Part shown: positions 48,405 to 56,830 of the stretch, piece after piece
How the letters are laid out: each line of letters opens with the position of its first letter
How positions within the stretch are numbered: position 1 is the stretch's first letter
Assembly: GCA_964396385.1 (NCBI GenBank)
Contig: CAYNFH010000002.1
Coordinates: forward strand, 1 to 64,000
DNA: 64,000 nucleotides
Origin: CAYNFH01 sp964396385
GTDB taxonomy: Bacteria; Armatimonadota; Chthonomonadetes; Chthonomonadales; CAJBBX01
Reading direction: 5' to 3'
The notes under the pieces: generated by a model
Seen by the model: the letters and a program-made list of their open reading frames with translations, nothing else
Database searches by the model: none
What the model was told of the DNA's origin: nothing
Position numbers and translations under genes: made by a program

Positions 48405-49403
48405 TTATGCCCGGCTTACGTCGCGGTCTGCCTGTGGATCGCCCGCGGAGGTGTGGCCGGCGTAGACCAGGGCCCACCGGAGGGCGAGGCCGCCGACCAG
48501 ACCGAGTACAGCGGCCGTTACCTTGAGCCACGGGGCGGCGCGGCGGAACTTGCGGCCCGCCGCCTGCGCGATAGCTGGCGCGATCATCCCGGCGCCCACC
48601 GCTCCACCCCACAGGTGCGGCGCGTAGGGTCCGGAGGTGAGCGGCTTCGCCAGCGAGCCAGCGGCGGAGAGGAAGCCCGCTACCGTCGCGGCCTCCGCGA
48701 CGTGGGTGACCTGCTCGATGGTTTCGATCGTGTCTGCCTGCTCCGTCCGCTGCTGCTCCTCCTGCGGCTTACCGGCCGCCAGTAGAAGGTGGATGGCGGA
48801 GGCGCCCGTGCTGAGCGCTCCGGTACTGAAGAGCGGGCCGATCCAGGGATTCCGCGCCCAGATGGGCGTGGCGGTCGTGCTCAGCAGCACGCCGGTGTAC
48901 CCGGCGACCAGCAGCGCCAGCGGGATGCCCGCTGCGTCAGACAGAAGGCCGATGAGGCGATGAGCTGATGAGCCGATGAGGCGTCCCGGATTCCGAACGT
49001 CCTCTCCCGTCGGACCGCTGCGCTCGAATAACTCGTCCAGCGCCGCAAGTGTGACTATTCCGCCGTAGCCGGTGAGCGCCCAGGCGCCGAGGTTCATGGG
49101 AGAGCCGGGCTTGAAGACCCGAAGCATGTAGTGGAACCGCTTATGGTCCCCCAGGTCCTTGATGAGCAGCGGCGCGCAGGGCAGCATGGTGGTCCAGGCG
49201 ACCATCGTGCCGGCCCGGGTCACGTCGCGGTAGCGCGGCCCCCCGAACCGCTCGGCCATGCGCGCCAGCAGATAGGCCCCCGTGGAGAGACCACCGAGGA
49301 AGAAATAGGTAGCGATCTCCCAGCCCCATACGGGCGGCTTCAGCATCGGCACGTCGTAGTACGCCGGCGCCGGCGGTTCCCGCGTCACCAGTGCTTCGGT
49401 CAA
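48405..49403 (-). CDS. NrfD/PsrC-like membrane subunit of the formate dehydrogenase complex
   Basis: A 332-residue membrane protein with about eight membrane helices and the family start KPPVWGWEIATYFFLGGLST, then TMLPCAPLLIKDLGDHKRFH. It should anchor the iron-sulphur subunit and pass electrons to quinone. Residues about 137-150 (NPGRLIGSSAHRLIG) are the translation of four GATGAGSY octamers plus a TCCCGGATTCCG core. The TTG start at 49403 has GGGAG 7 bases upstream. It is third in the operon after the alpha and beta subunits and replaces the FdnI cytochrome b of the E. coli enzyme. Confidence 0.88.
   Translation of the reverse strand: MTEALVTREPPAPAYYDVPMLKPPVWGWEIATYFFLGGLSTGAYLLARMAERFGGPRYRDVTRAGTMVAWTTMLPCAPLLIKDLGDHKRFHYMLRVFKPGSPMNLGAWALTGYGGIVTLAALDELFERSGPTGEDVRNPGRLIGSSAHRLIGLLSDAAGIPLALLVAGYTGVLLSTTATPIWARNPWIGPLFSTGALSTGASAIHLLLAAGKPQEEQQRTEQADTIETIEQVTHVAEAATVAGFLSAAGSLAKPLTSGPYAPHLWGGAVGAGMIAPAIAQAAGRKFRRAAPWLKVTAAVLGLVGGLALRWALVYAGHTSAGDPQADRDVSRA
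48951..48995. repeat. Four octamers plus TCCCGGATTCCG core in frame in the NrfD-like gene
   Basis: GATGAGGC, GATGAGCT, GATGAGCC, GATGAGGC (48951-48982) followed by the core at 48984-48995. The array is translated on the minus strand as a loop between two membrane helices. Confidence 0.88.
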
Positions 49404-49430
49404 GTTGATGCTCCCTTCAAACCTGGCGCT

Positions 49431-49456
49431 CAGGCGTTCAGGCGTTCAGGTCCGAC
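49431..49456. repeat. CAGGCGTT octamer array with TCCGACGTC core
   Basis: CAGGCGTT, CAGGCGTT, CAGG then TCCGACGTC, in the gap between the beta and NrfD-like genes. The unit is the reverse complement of the GAACGCCT octamer at 44480-44511. Confidence 0.8.
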
Positions 49457-49467
49457 GTCAGAACGCC

Positions 49468-50307
49468 CTACTCATCGCCCTTGGCAAATAGCACTGCGGA
49501 AAGGGCGGTGAGGGCGATGCCGGCGGCCAGGCTGAAGAGGTACCGGGCGCCCATCCCGTCCTTGGGCCTGCGGGGCTTCGCCGGCAGGTTGTACGCATTG
49601 GGGTGGTCCTTGAGCAGGAAGAAAGCGTTCAGCCGACTGTAGGAATCGGTCTCCTCTTCTCCATAGAGGTAGGCGTCTGTCTCGCCGCGCGCGTGCAGCT
49701 CCTCCACGCGTCTGCGCGCCTTGTCGCGGAGCTCGTTCACCGGTCCAAACTGGATGGATTCCGTCGGGCATGCTTTGGCGCAGGCCGGCTCCAGACCGCC
49801 TCGCTGCCGGTCGTAACAGAGCGTACACTTGTGGACGTGGCCGTCCACCTTGCTCCGGCCCAGCACCCCGAACGGGCAGGCCACGATACAGTAGCCGCAC
49901 CCATTGCAGATATCCGGCTGGACGTAGACGTCGCCGAACTCGTTGTAGATGAGCGAGCCGGTGGGGCAGGCGTTCTGGCACGGGGCGTCTTCGCAGTGCT
50001 TGCAGACGTCGCTCATCATCAGCCAGCGGGGCCGGCCACGCGCGTCCGTCTGCTCCGTGAAGGCGACGTGCCGCCAGGTGGTCTCGGAGAGATGGCCCGT
50101 GTTGTCGTAGCTGTTGCCGGTCCACTTCAGCCCGTCCGAGGGGAGCTGGTTCCACTGCTTGCACGCCACCTCACACGCCTTGCAGCCGATGCACAGCGTG
50201 GTGTCCGTGAAGAAGCCCATCTGCGGCTTCTCACGGCGCGCATCCTGCACGCGCAGCACCTCGTCTTGCGGCGCAAGGGCGAAGACGTTGCGTATGTCTG
50301 CTAACAA
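49468..50307 (-). CDS. Formate dehydrogenase iron-sulphur (beta) subunit
   Basis: A 279-residue electron-transfer subunit with four [4Fe-4S] cysteine groups: CIGCKACEVAC, CKHCEDAPCQNAC, CNGCGYCIVAC and CTLCYDR…CAKAC. A C-terminal membrane helix (LFSLAAGIALTALSAVLFA) matches FdnH-type proteins. The TTG start at 50307 has GGAG 6 bases upstream; ATG at about 50220 (MGFFTDTTLCIGC) is an alternative. It lies 80 bases after the alpha subunit gene, separated by an AT-rich tandem repeat, and is followed by the NrfD-like gene. Confidence 0.92.
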   Translation of the reverse strand: MLADIRNVFALAPQDEVLRVQDARREKPQMGFFTDTTLCIGCKACEVACKQWNQLPSDGLKWTGNSYDNTGHLSETTWRHVAFTEQTDARGRPRWLMMSDVCKHCEDAPCQNACPTGSLIYNEFGDVYVQPDICNGCGYCIVACPFGVLGRSKVDGHVHKCTLCYDRQRGGLEPACAKACPTESIQFGPVNELRDKARRRVEELHARGETDAYLYGEEETDSYSRLNAFFLLKDHPNAYNLPAKPRRPKDGMGARYLFSLAAGIALTALSAVLFAKGDE

Positions 50308-50322
50308 AGCAGTCTCCTAGAG

Positions 50323-50388
50323 ATTTTCAATTTTCGATTTTCAATTGCCGGCCCGCAAGTCCGAAATGGAAAATTGGAAATTGAAAAT
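50323..50388. repeat. AT-rich tandem repeat with inverted arrays between the alpha and beta subunit genes
   Basis: ATTTTCA, ATTTTCG, ATTTTCA, then ATTGCCGG, the core CCCGCAAGTCCGAA, then AATGGAA, AATTGGA, AATTGAA. The two arrays are roughly inverted. The last unit runs into the TGA stop of the alpha subunit gene (50388-50390). Confidence 0.85.
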
Positions 50389-53300
50389 CACCTGAACTGT
50401 CCTTCCGGCTGCGCAGCCCTCGGGGTATCCGGGGCCGGTTCGCGAGTGGGCCAGGGAGCGTAGGGCTGCGTCGGCTCCGTGGGCGTCTCCTCCACCCGGC
50501 CGGGGCGCACCTGGCAGGAGAACACCTTGCCCTCGTGCATGCTCACGTTGGGATCCGCCACCAGCGAGGTAAGGTCGTTGGCGTTGCTGCCCACGGTCTC
50601 CCCGGCGTAGCCCCAGTGGAACGGCAGCCCGATCTGGTGAATGGTGCGCCCCTCCACCACCATCGGGCGAATGCGGCGGGTCACCATGGCGCGCGCAGAG
50701 ATGGAGGCGCGCGCCGTGCTCACGGTTACCCAGCTCCCATGCTGGATGCCCCTCTCGGCCGCCAGCTCCGGGCTCATCTCCACGAACATCTCCGGCTGGA
50801 GCTCGTTGAGCCAGCTATTGAACCGGCTCATGGGGCCGCTCAGGTAGTGCTCCGTGAGCCGGAACGTGGTGCCGACAATCGGGTACTCCTCGGTCGGGCC
50901 CTGCGCGATAACGTTGAGCGGCCCCTCGAAGAGGCGAACGGTGGGGCTCTCCTGCTGCTTGTACAGGGGATTGCGGACGGGAGACTCCACCGGCTCGTAG
51001 TGGGTGGGGAATGGCCCGTCCTTGGTGCCGCCCGGCGCGAAGATCCAGCCGCGGCCATCCGGCTTCATGATGAACGGCGCGTCGCCTGCGATGGCCTCCA
51101 TGCCCTTCGCTCCGGGGCTTGGGCGGTAGTCCGGCGGCTTGTTAGGCTCGAAGTCCGGCTCATCGATCCCGACCCACTTCCGCTCCTTCTCGTCCCACCA
51201 GATGTACTTCTTCCGCTCCGACCACGGACGGCCCTGCGGGTCTGCCGAGCAGCGGTTGTACATCATGCGACGGTTGTGCGGCCAGGCAAAGCCCCACTCC
51301 GGCTGCACCCGGTTGTTGGTGATCTTCCGCTCCCGCGCCCGGTTCCGGTTGTACGCGGGGAAGACGCCGCTGTAGATCCAGCAGCCGCAGGCGGTAGTCC
51401 CATCGTCCTTGCACTCCGAAAAGCCGCTCAGGAGCAGGGGCTTGCCGTTGTTGGGATCGGTCTGATTCAGGTGGTATCCATTAACCTCCTGCATCACTTT
51501 CTCTACGTCCGGCTCGCCTTCTATGCGGGTCATACGGCCGTCCGGCAGTCGGGGCGGATCCTCGTGCTCGTACTCCCACGTGAGGTTCTGGATGGCCGCG
51601 TCCCGGGGATCCAGGGAGCCGGCGTACATCGCCTTGAGCCGCTTGCCCAGGTTATAGACAAACCAGGCGTCCGAGCGACAGTCGTCCGGAGGGTCCACGG
51701 CCTTGTCGTGCCACTGGACCAGGCGCTGCGTGTTGGTAAAGCTGCCCTCCTTCTCCGGGGCGGCGGCGGCCGGCACGAAGAAGACTTCCGTCTTGATCTG
51801 GTCCGGCGGCGGGCCGGTCGGATCGTTTTTCCAGAAAGTAGCGCTCTCCGTCTCAAACCAGTCCGCCACCACCAGCCAATCGAGCTGGCGGAGTCCCGCC
51901 CGGTGCAGGCCCGCGTTGGGGCCGCCGCCGCCAGGGTTCTGGCCGAAGAGGAAGTACCCTTTCATCTCGCCGCGACTCATACGGTCGAAGGTGGGGAGCT
52001 GCGAGTAGTCGCCATCCAGCCGCGGGATCCAGCCGAAGCCCCAGTCGTTCTCCTTCGTCGCGGCGGGGCCGAACCACGCCTTGAGCAGGCTCACCGCGAA
52101 TTTCGGGAAGTTAGCCCAGTAGCCCTCTGTCATTCCCTCATAGTCGCAGTAGCCCTGTAGGGTGCTATGGTGCTCGTCCGCGATGGGCTGCGGCAGGTAG
52201 CCAGGAAGCAGATCGTAGAGGGTCGGGATGTCCGTGGAGCCCTGGATGGAGCAGTGGCCGCGGAGCGCCATAATGCCTCCGCCCGGGCGGCCCATGTTGC
52301 CCAGCAGAAGCTGGATAATGCCGGCCGTGCGGATGATCTGAACTCCCGTGGTGTGCTGCGTCCAGCCGACGGCGTAGCAGATAGCGCTGGTCCGATCCGG
52401 TCCCGAGTTGCGGCAGAGCGTCTCCGCGACCTCGATTAGCTCTTCCGGCGAGCAGCCGCAAATGTCCGCGACCACCTCCGGCGTGTACCGCTCGTAGTGG
52501 CGGCGCAAGTACTGGAATACGGAGCGCGGGTTCTGCAGAGTCTCGTCCCGTGGGGGCTGGCCACCCGGCTCCTCCGTGGGACCGGACTTGCGCGAAGTAT
52601 GGGAGCTGGCGCCGCCCATCAGGCCGGGGCCGTGGACGCCGTGGCGCCCGGACTGGGATTTGGCCTCTCCCCCACCGGCGCGCGTCTCACCTTTCGCCGC
52701 TTTACGGCCCTTGGCCTGGGCCTTCTCCTCCGCCGTGGACCCGGCGTACCCCCACTTGCCCTTGGCGCTGTCGTAGGTATGCTGCTCCGGGTTGTAGCCG
52801 CTGAAGATGCCCCCAAGCTCCTCCGCGTCCTGGAACCCCTCCTCCACGATGGTGGACGCGTTGGTAAAGGCGAGCACGTACTCCTTGAACCACCTGTCGC
52901 GGGTCAGGATGTAGTTGATGATGCCGCCGAGGAAGGCGATGTCACTGCCGGCGCGGATCTGCACGTGCCGGTTGCACATGGCGGATGTGCGCGAGAAGCG
53001 CGGGTCCACGTGGATGAGCGTGGCGCCCTTCTCGCGCGCCCGCATGGGATAACGGAACCCTACCGGATGGGCCTCCGCCATGTTGGAGCCCATGATCAGG
53101 ATGCAGTCGCTATTCTCAAGGTCTTGCTGGAAGGTGGTGGCCGCTCCGCGTCCAAAGGAGGCGCCCAGACCGGGCACCGAGGCGGAGTGTCATATACGGG
53201 CCTGGTTTTCGATGGAGAGAACCCCCAGCCCGCCGCTGAACAGCTTCTTGATAAGGTAGTTCTCTTCGTTGTCAAGCGTGGCTCCGCCGAGGGTCCCGAA

Positions 53301-53825
53301 TGACTTTACAGGCGGGTTGTGGGGTATGCCGGTATTGGTTGAGGGTTGAGGGTTGAGGGTTGACAAGCCGGGATCCGGATTCCGCTCTCTCGGCTCTCGA
53401 CTCTGGACTTTCGACTCCGGTTGCTCCCCCTCTCTCAGTTCCGCGTCTCGCGTCTCCTTCACGCGGCGCGCGATCTGTTCCATCGCCCACTCCAGCGTCC
53501 TCGTCTCCCACCGGTCGGAGTAGGGAGCACGGTACAGGACCTGGGTGATGCGGTGCGGGTTGACCGCGAGCTGATAGCTATTGGCGCCCTTGGGGCATAG
53601 CGTGCCCTCGTTGATGGGGCTGCGCGGGTTGCCCTCGATGTCTATCACCTTGCCGCGTTTGGTGTAGACCAGCAGGCCGCATCCCACGGCGCAGTACGGG
53701 CAGACGCTCTCCGTGACGGTGGCGCCCTCTATGCGCGGATGCTTCTCGATGGACTGGGGGCTGTACGGCTGCGGCGGCTTCTGGGCCGCCTTATTCGCGT
53801 TGAGGCGGTACGGACTCAAGGCCAT
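50388..53825 (-). CDS. Selenocysteine-containing formate dehydrogenase alpha subunit
   Basis: A molybdenum/tungsten bis-MGD oxidoreductase of 1145 residues with selenocysteine at position 212, encoded by TGA at 53192-53190 in the context IENQARI-U-HSASVPG. This matches the FdnG active site. A [4Fe-4S] cluster binds C42, C45, C49 and C77. The frames 53190-54020 and 50388-53177 are one gene read through UGA. The ATG at 53825 has GGAGGAG 7 bases upstream; the upstream frame is spurious. There is no twin-arginine signal, unlike E. coli FdnG, so the active site is probably cytoplasmic. Residues 137-163 come from a tandem repeat. A ~70-residue low-complexity insert follows KGKWGYAG. First gene of the operon. 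Confidence 0.93.
53160..53192 (-). promoter_or_regulatory. UGA selenocysteine codon with bacterial SECIS hairpin
   Basis: The UGA is 53192-53190. Eleven bases later a 7-bp stem GGUGCCC/GGGCGCC (53178-53172 with 53166-53160) closes the loop GGUCU. The loop GGUCU and the spacing match E. coli fdnG/fdhF SECIS elements bound by SelB. All pairs are Watson-Crick except one U-G. Confidence 0.88.
53337..53417. repeat. In-frame tandem repeat in the formate dehydrogenase alpha gene
   Basis: Four GGTTGAG heptamers (53337-53364, last GGTTGAC), the core GGGATCCGGATTCCG (53370-53384), then CTCTCGA/CTCTGGA/CTTTCGA heptamers to 53417. Translated on the minus strand as a polar loop about 50 residues before the selenocysteine. 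Confidence 0.88.
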
Positions 53826-54041
53826 GCGGAAACTCCTCCGGAAAGGGCGCGTTGCGCCCGACGCTACATCTCGCGGCGCGACACGGCAGCCCTCAAGGCT
53901 TGACGGCCCGGCCCGACCGCAAGTTCCCTTGCCTGCCGGGCCGCCAATTCCTTCGGATTTCGATAAGCCGCCGCTCGATTCCCGCCATGCCTCAGGGAGC
54001 GCCGCCCCGATCCTGTGCAAGCCTGTCGCAGGGTGACTCGG

Positions 54042-54263
54042 TGGCGGTTCGAGTGTTGGCCGTTCACGGTCCGGCAGAAACTCCCGTGCATCTGGGTGCC
54101 ACTTACAGAAGGCGAGCCAGAAGTAGTCCTGGACCTTCAGGCCGCCTTCGACTCAGTCTACGACGAAGGAGCCTACGCCCGCCGCATAGACTACTCCAAG
54201 CCCCCGGCAGTCTCGCTCTCACCCTCTGATGCGAATTGGGCTGCCTCTCTTCTGAAAAGGTAA
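54042..54263 (+). pseudogene. C-terminal remnant of a DUF4058-like gene
   Basis: The frame reads RWRFECWPFTVRQKLPCIWV, then LDLQAAFDSVYDEGAYARRI, DYSKPPAVSLSP and a terminal WAASLLKR. This is the usual C-terminus of DUF4058-family proteins (about 250 residues). The N-terminal two thirds are missing and there is no ribosome binding site. It lies between the formate dehydrogenase operon and the NADAR unit. Confidence 0.55.
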
Positions 54264-54279
54264 TGGTGACACTGCACCC

Positions 54280-55203
54280 TCAATCAACGTGATCCGTCGG
54301 GCGCACGTTCGACTTGTTCTCCTCCAGCCATATCGCCTCGTTGACCAGCCGTGGAGGCAGCAGTTTTCCAGCCAGATGGGAATACTCCTTCGGGAGCCAT
54401 TCCTCCCGAATCCGAGTGTCATGGCACCATTGTACGAAGGCCTCGGGATCCTCCGGCAGTCCGTACCTTCTGTGCGCGGTTCCGAGGAACACGCTGTCCG
54501 GCTTGTAGCCGCTTAACCACTCGATTCGGCCCTCGCGCCAGAGCCACAGCAGCCAATCGCAAATCATGTAGGCTGACAGAGCAGGGCCGACATTGTAGAA
54601 GTCCCGCTCAACTGCTTTGATCCAGTTCTGCTCGGCGGCTAGAACGTCTCGCCCCAGGGCCGGCTCAATCGGGCATACTCGATCCAAGTATCCGCGAAAG
54701 CTGGAACCGTGCTCCGTGAGCAGTGCCGAGTTCTGAATGTACGACCGGATCATGCCGTTCGTTGCGTGCGAAATGTGATGCCCCCGAAGCGATGCAATTG
54801 CCTCCGCTAAGATCCGCGTTGCGGCGTTGCCAGACGCACCTACCAGCAGCTCCATTAACGGCCGGATTCCCTGGCGTTTCAGTTCCGCCGGCCGCATCGG
54901 ATTGCTGTGAAGGATCAGCGCCTGTTTCGCATCGGAATCGTCCCATAGGAGTGCAAGGCCCTGAATCAAGCTCTTGCTGTCTCGCCAACGCTCCCGCAAT
55001 CCGCGGTAGCTTGGATCGGATGGGTTGGTCCCTTCGTTCGGGCCGCCGGTGAAAATGTCCGCTCGGAAGCCTTGCATGTCCTGGCTGTGGGCGAAGAAGA
55101 GCCGCCAGTTCATCTCCTCCTCGTTGTCCGGGACGCACACTCCATCGCCGGAAAGGATCTTGGGACACCACTTTGTCAGCACCGCGTCTACCTTATCCAT
55201 CAT
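54280..55203 (-). CDS. Uncharacterised protein (307 aa) coupled to a NADAR gene
   Basis: Starts MMDKVDAVLTKWCPKILSGD. The ATG at 55203 has GGAGG 6 bases upstream and overlaps the TGA of the NADAR gene as ATGA. No signal peptide or clear membrane segment; the composition is that of a soluble alpha-helical protein with many Trp residues (ICDWLLWLWREGRIEWLSG). I do not recognise a domain. The 4-base overlap implies it is made with, and perhaps acts with, the NADAR protein. Confidence 0.7.
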   Translation of the reverse strand: MMDKVDAVLTKWCPKILSGDGVCVPDNEEEMNWRLFFAHSQDMQGFRADIFTGGPNEGTNPSDPSYRGLRERWRDSKSLIQGLALLWDDSDAKQALILHSNPMRPAELKRQGIRPLMELLVGASGNAATRILAEAIASLRGHHISHATNGMIRSYIQNSALLTEHGSSFRGYLDRVCPIEPALGRDVLAAEQNWIKAVERDFYNVGPALSAYMICDWLLWLWREGRIEWLSGYKPDSVFLGTAHRRYGLPEDPEAFVQWCHDTRIREEWLPKEYSHLAGKLLPPRLVNEAIWLEENKSNVRPTDHVD

Positions 55204-55658
55204 CGCTGTCCTCCTCTCTCTGCCTGAATCGCCCTGCGCTCGGCCATCAGTATTCTGCCAAGCCAGTTCAGTCCCGTGCCACAGGTCCGCCGCTTGCCAC
55301 AGGTACAGTTTCCCCAATAGTTGTCGTGCCAGGTGTTACCTTCCACCAGCTCCTCGTCGCCCGTGTTCGCCAGAGCCTCGCCGAGCGCCTGATTGGTAAA
55401 CTTGCCTCGAACAAGTTGCTTCATTATCTGCACCCGTTCGTAGTCCCAGTTAGGCCTCAACTCCACCTTCTTGCCCATCCGCTTGGCAAGTGCGGGGGGC
55501 ACGGTCTCGAATGGCCTCCGCTCCTCTACGTTGAGAGTCTTTGCAGCCTGGAAGGCGTTCTCAACGGTGGGATACATGACGCCTTCGTATTCCACTCCGC
55601 CCTCCACCGGAAAGAAGTTTGACAGGAACGCGTATTCACCACGAAACGAATCGATCAA
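55200..55658 (-). CDS. NADAR-family (YbiA-like, DUF1768) protein
   Basis: A 152-residue NADAR domain: IDSFRGEYAFLSNFFPVE, YPTVENAFQAAKT, ALAKRMGKKVELRPNWDYER, KFTNQALGEALANTGDEELVE and GNTWHDNYWG. NADAR proteins act on ADP-ribose-type N-glycosidic bonds, and some reverse guanosine ADP-ribosylation as antitoxins of DarT-like toxins. The TTG at 55658 has GAGGAG 7 bases upstream and fits the domain start; the longer frame does not. A sigma70 promoter lies at 55831-55860. It is followed by a coupled gene of unknown function. Confidence 0.88.
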   Translation of the reverse strand: MIDSFRGEYAFLSNFFPVEGGVEYEGVMYPTVENAFQAAKTLNVEERRPFETVPPALAKRMGKKVELRPNWDYERVQIMKQLVRGKFTNQALGEALANTGDEELVEGNTWHDNYWGNCTCGKRRTCGTGLNWLGRILMAERRAIQAERGGQR

Positions 55659-55830
55659 TACTCTTCTCCTCTCTGCGGTTCTCAATGTGCTTGGCCGGCA
55701 GCGTTGTCCGACGCAACAAAAAAGCAGCGCAACCGATGCAGGCGGATACGCCTGCGGTTGCCCTGCCGTGTACACTCTCTCGACCGGGTTCCGACATCGA
55801 GAGCGGCTATTTGGTTATTCCTACACGTCT

Positions 55831-55860
55831 ATTGTACTGGAGTGATCAGCCAAGCGTCAA
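55831..55860 (-). promoter_or_regulatory. Sigma70-type promoter of the NADAR unit
   Basis: Minus strand TTGACG (55860-55855), 18 bases, TACAAT (55836-55831). The leader of about 165 bases before the TTG at 55658 contains a CTCTCGA…TCGAGAG hairpin. The -35 overlaps the end of the upstream small gene. Confidence 0.6.
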
Positions 55861-56057
55861 GGATGAGATTGAGTGCCGTGCAGCAGTTTCCGCGACTTGG
55901 CCCGGAGGATGGCGATGAAGTGGCTGGCACGGATGTAGGTTTCGTACTCCTCCCGCTCTTCGGGTGTGAGCTGACCCTCGGTTGACTTTTCTGCCAGCGT
56001 GTCAGTCCGCCTCTGAAGCTGCGGAGAGGCACGCAGCTCCACAATCCTCTTCGCCAC
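55857..56057 (-). CDS. Small helical protein (66 aa), start uncertain
   Basis: The frame from GTG 56057 gives a helical protein with AEKSTEGQLTPEEREEYETY and IRASHFIAILRAKSRKLL, a pattern seen in small proteins often encoded beside HNH nucleases. In-frame codons upstream read LDRLLDPLGRCLTSE, which looks like the family's natural N-terminus. Yet no ATG, GTG or TTG precedes it before a TAG at about 56140. So the ancestral start may be lost, or a rare start codon is used. No nuclease gene follows. Confidence 0.5.
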   Translation of the reverse strand: MAKRIVELRASPQLQRRTDTLAEKSTEGQLTPEEREEYETYIRASHFIAILRAKSRKLLHGTQSHP

Positions 56058-56209
56058 CTCAGACGTTAAGCACCGGCCCAGAGGGTCCAGAAGTCTGTCC
56101 AGAGTGATAGCTTCACGTGTCTCGCTCGCGAACCGATTCTACCACGGGAACAACCGCTCGCCTCCCGCCGTTGAATACGCTACGTCAAGAAGGCGGAAGG
56201 AAGAGCAAA

Positions 56210-56320
56210 ATGCGGCGGAGAGTGAGTGAGGCGGGGTTGGCGCCGGCGAGCGAGGGGCGGCTGCTGGCGCTGCTGGGCACGGCGCTCGGGGCGGTCATGG
56301 GCGAGCAGCAGCAGAACTAG
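56210..56320 (+). pseudogene. Truncated duplicate of the esterase 5' end
   Basis: The region 56167-56278 repeats 57280-57385: GCCGTTGAATACGCT, then a GGAAGAGCAA leader, an ATG and the stretch coding APASEGRLLA. In this copy the frame ends after 36 codons (…GEQQQN), and the hydrolase domain is absent. The duplication carries leader, ribosome binding site and first ~25 codons. Confidence 0.6.
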
Positions 56321-56509
56321 GTCAGTTGTCTGGTGATCGGCAGGCCTTCAGCCCCGTCCCTGTCCGTACCGTGCGGGTAACGCCATGGATGCATTGAATG
56401 GGACCCACGAAGTCCGACAGGCTTCTGTGCCTCCTGGTGCCGCTTCCTCAATCAAAGTGTTACAATGAACACAACGCGGCGCTCGGGACAAGGACAGCAA
56501 GGAACAAGA

Positions 56510-56818
56510 ATGAGTGGAACCGTAGGACTGACTGGGGCCAGGAGACGTTCAACCCCCTCGGCCGGACAGATTGTTGACCTATTCCTTTCGCAGGTAGCTG
56601 CGATACCGGGAGTGCTTGAAGCGAAGGCTCTCAGTCCGGGAACACCAGAAGGCCAGCCGATCCTCGTCCGCATCCAACGGAGAAATCTGGACGCTGAGCG
56701 GAGGGTATACAGCCTGGAGGGCGAGATGTACGATCAGCACCCGGATGCGCGCCTGGAGGTGCTGATTGAAGAGGCGGACGAGCCCGGCTGCAGAGCCGAG
56801 GATCTGAGCTCCGTCTGA
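56510..56818 (+). CDS. Small uncharacterised partner of a HEPN-like protein (102 aa)
   Basis: Starts MSGTVGLTGARRRS; the ATG at 56510 has AAGGA 6 bases upstream, better than the ATG at 56465. The core is LFLSQVAAIPGVLEAKAL, then ILVRIQRRNLDAERRVYSLE, and DQHPDARLEVLIEEAD, an alpha-beta pattern that recalls the end of minimal nucleotidyltransferase antitoxins. The GSxxxG/DxD catalytic motif is missing. It precedes the HEPN-like gene by 12 bases. Confidence 0.65.
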   Translation: MSGTVGLTGARRRSTPSAGQIVDLFLSQVAAIPGVLEAKALSPGTPEGQPILVRIQRRNLDAERRVYSLEGEMYDQHPDARLEVLIEEADEPGCRAEDLSSV

Positions 56819-56830
56819 CGCACCTGCGTA

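Noticed and set aside
53178..53192. Frameshift or true stop splitting the formate dehydrogenase alpha gene
   Set aside because: The TGA is in frame at the known selenocysteine position and is followed by a correct SECIS hairpin, so it is a sense codon.
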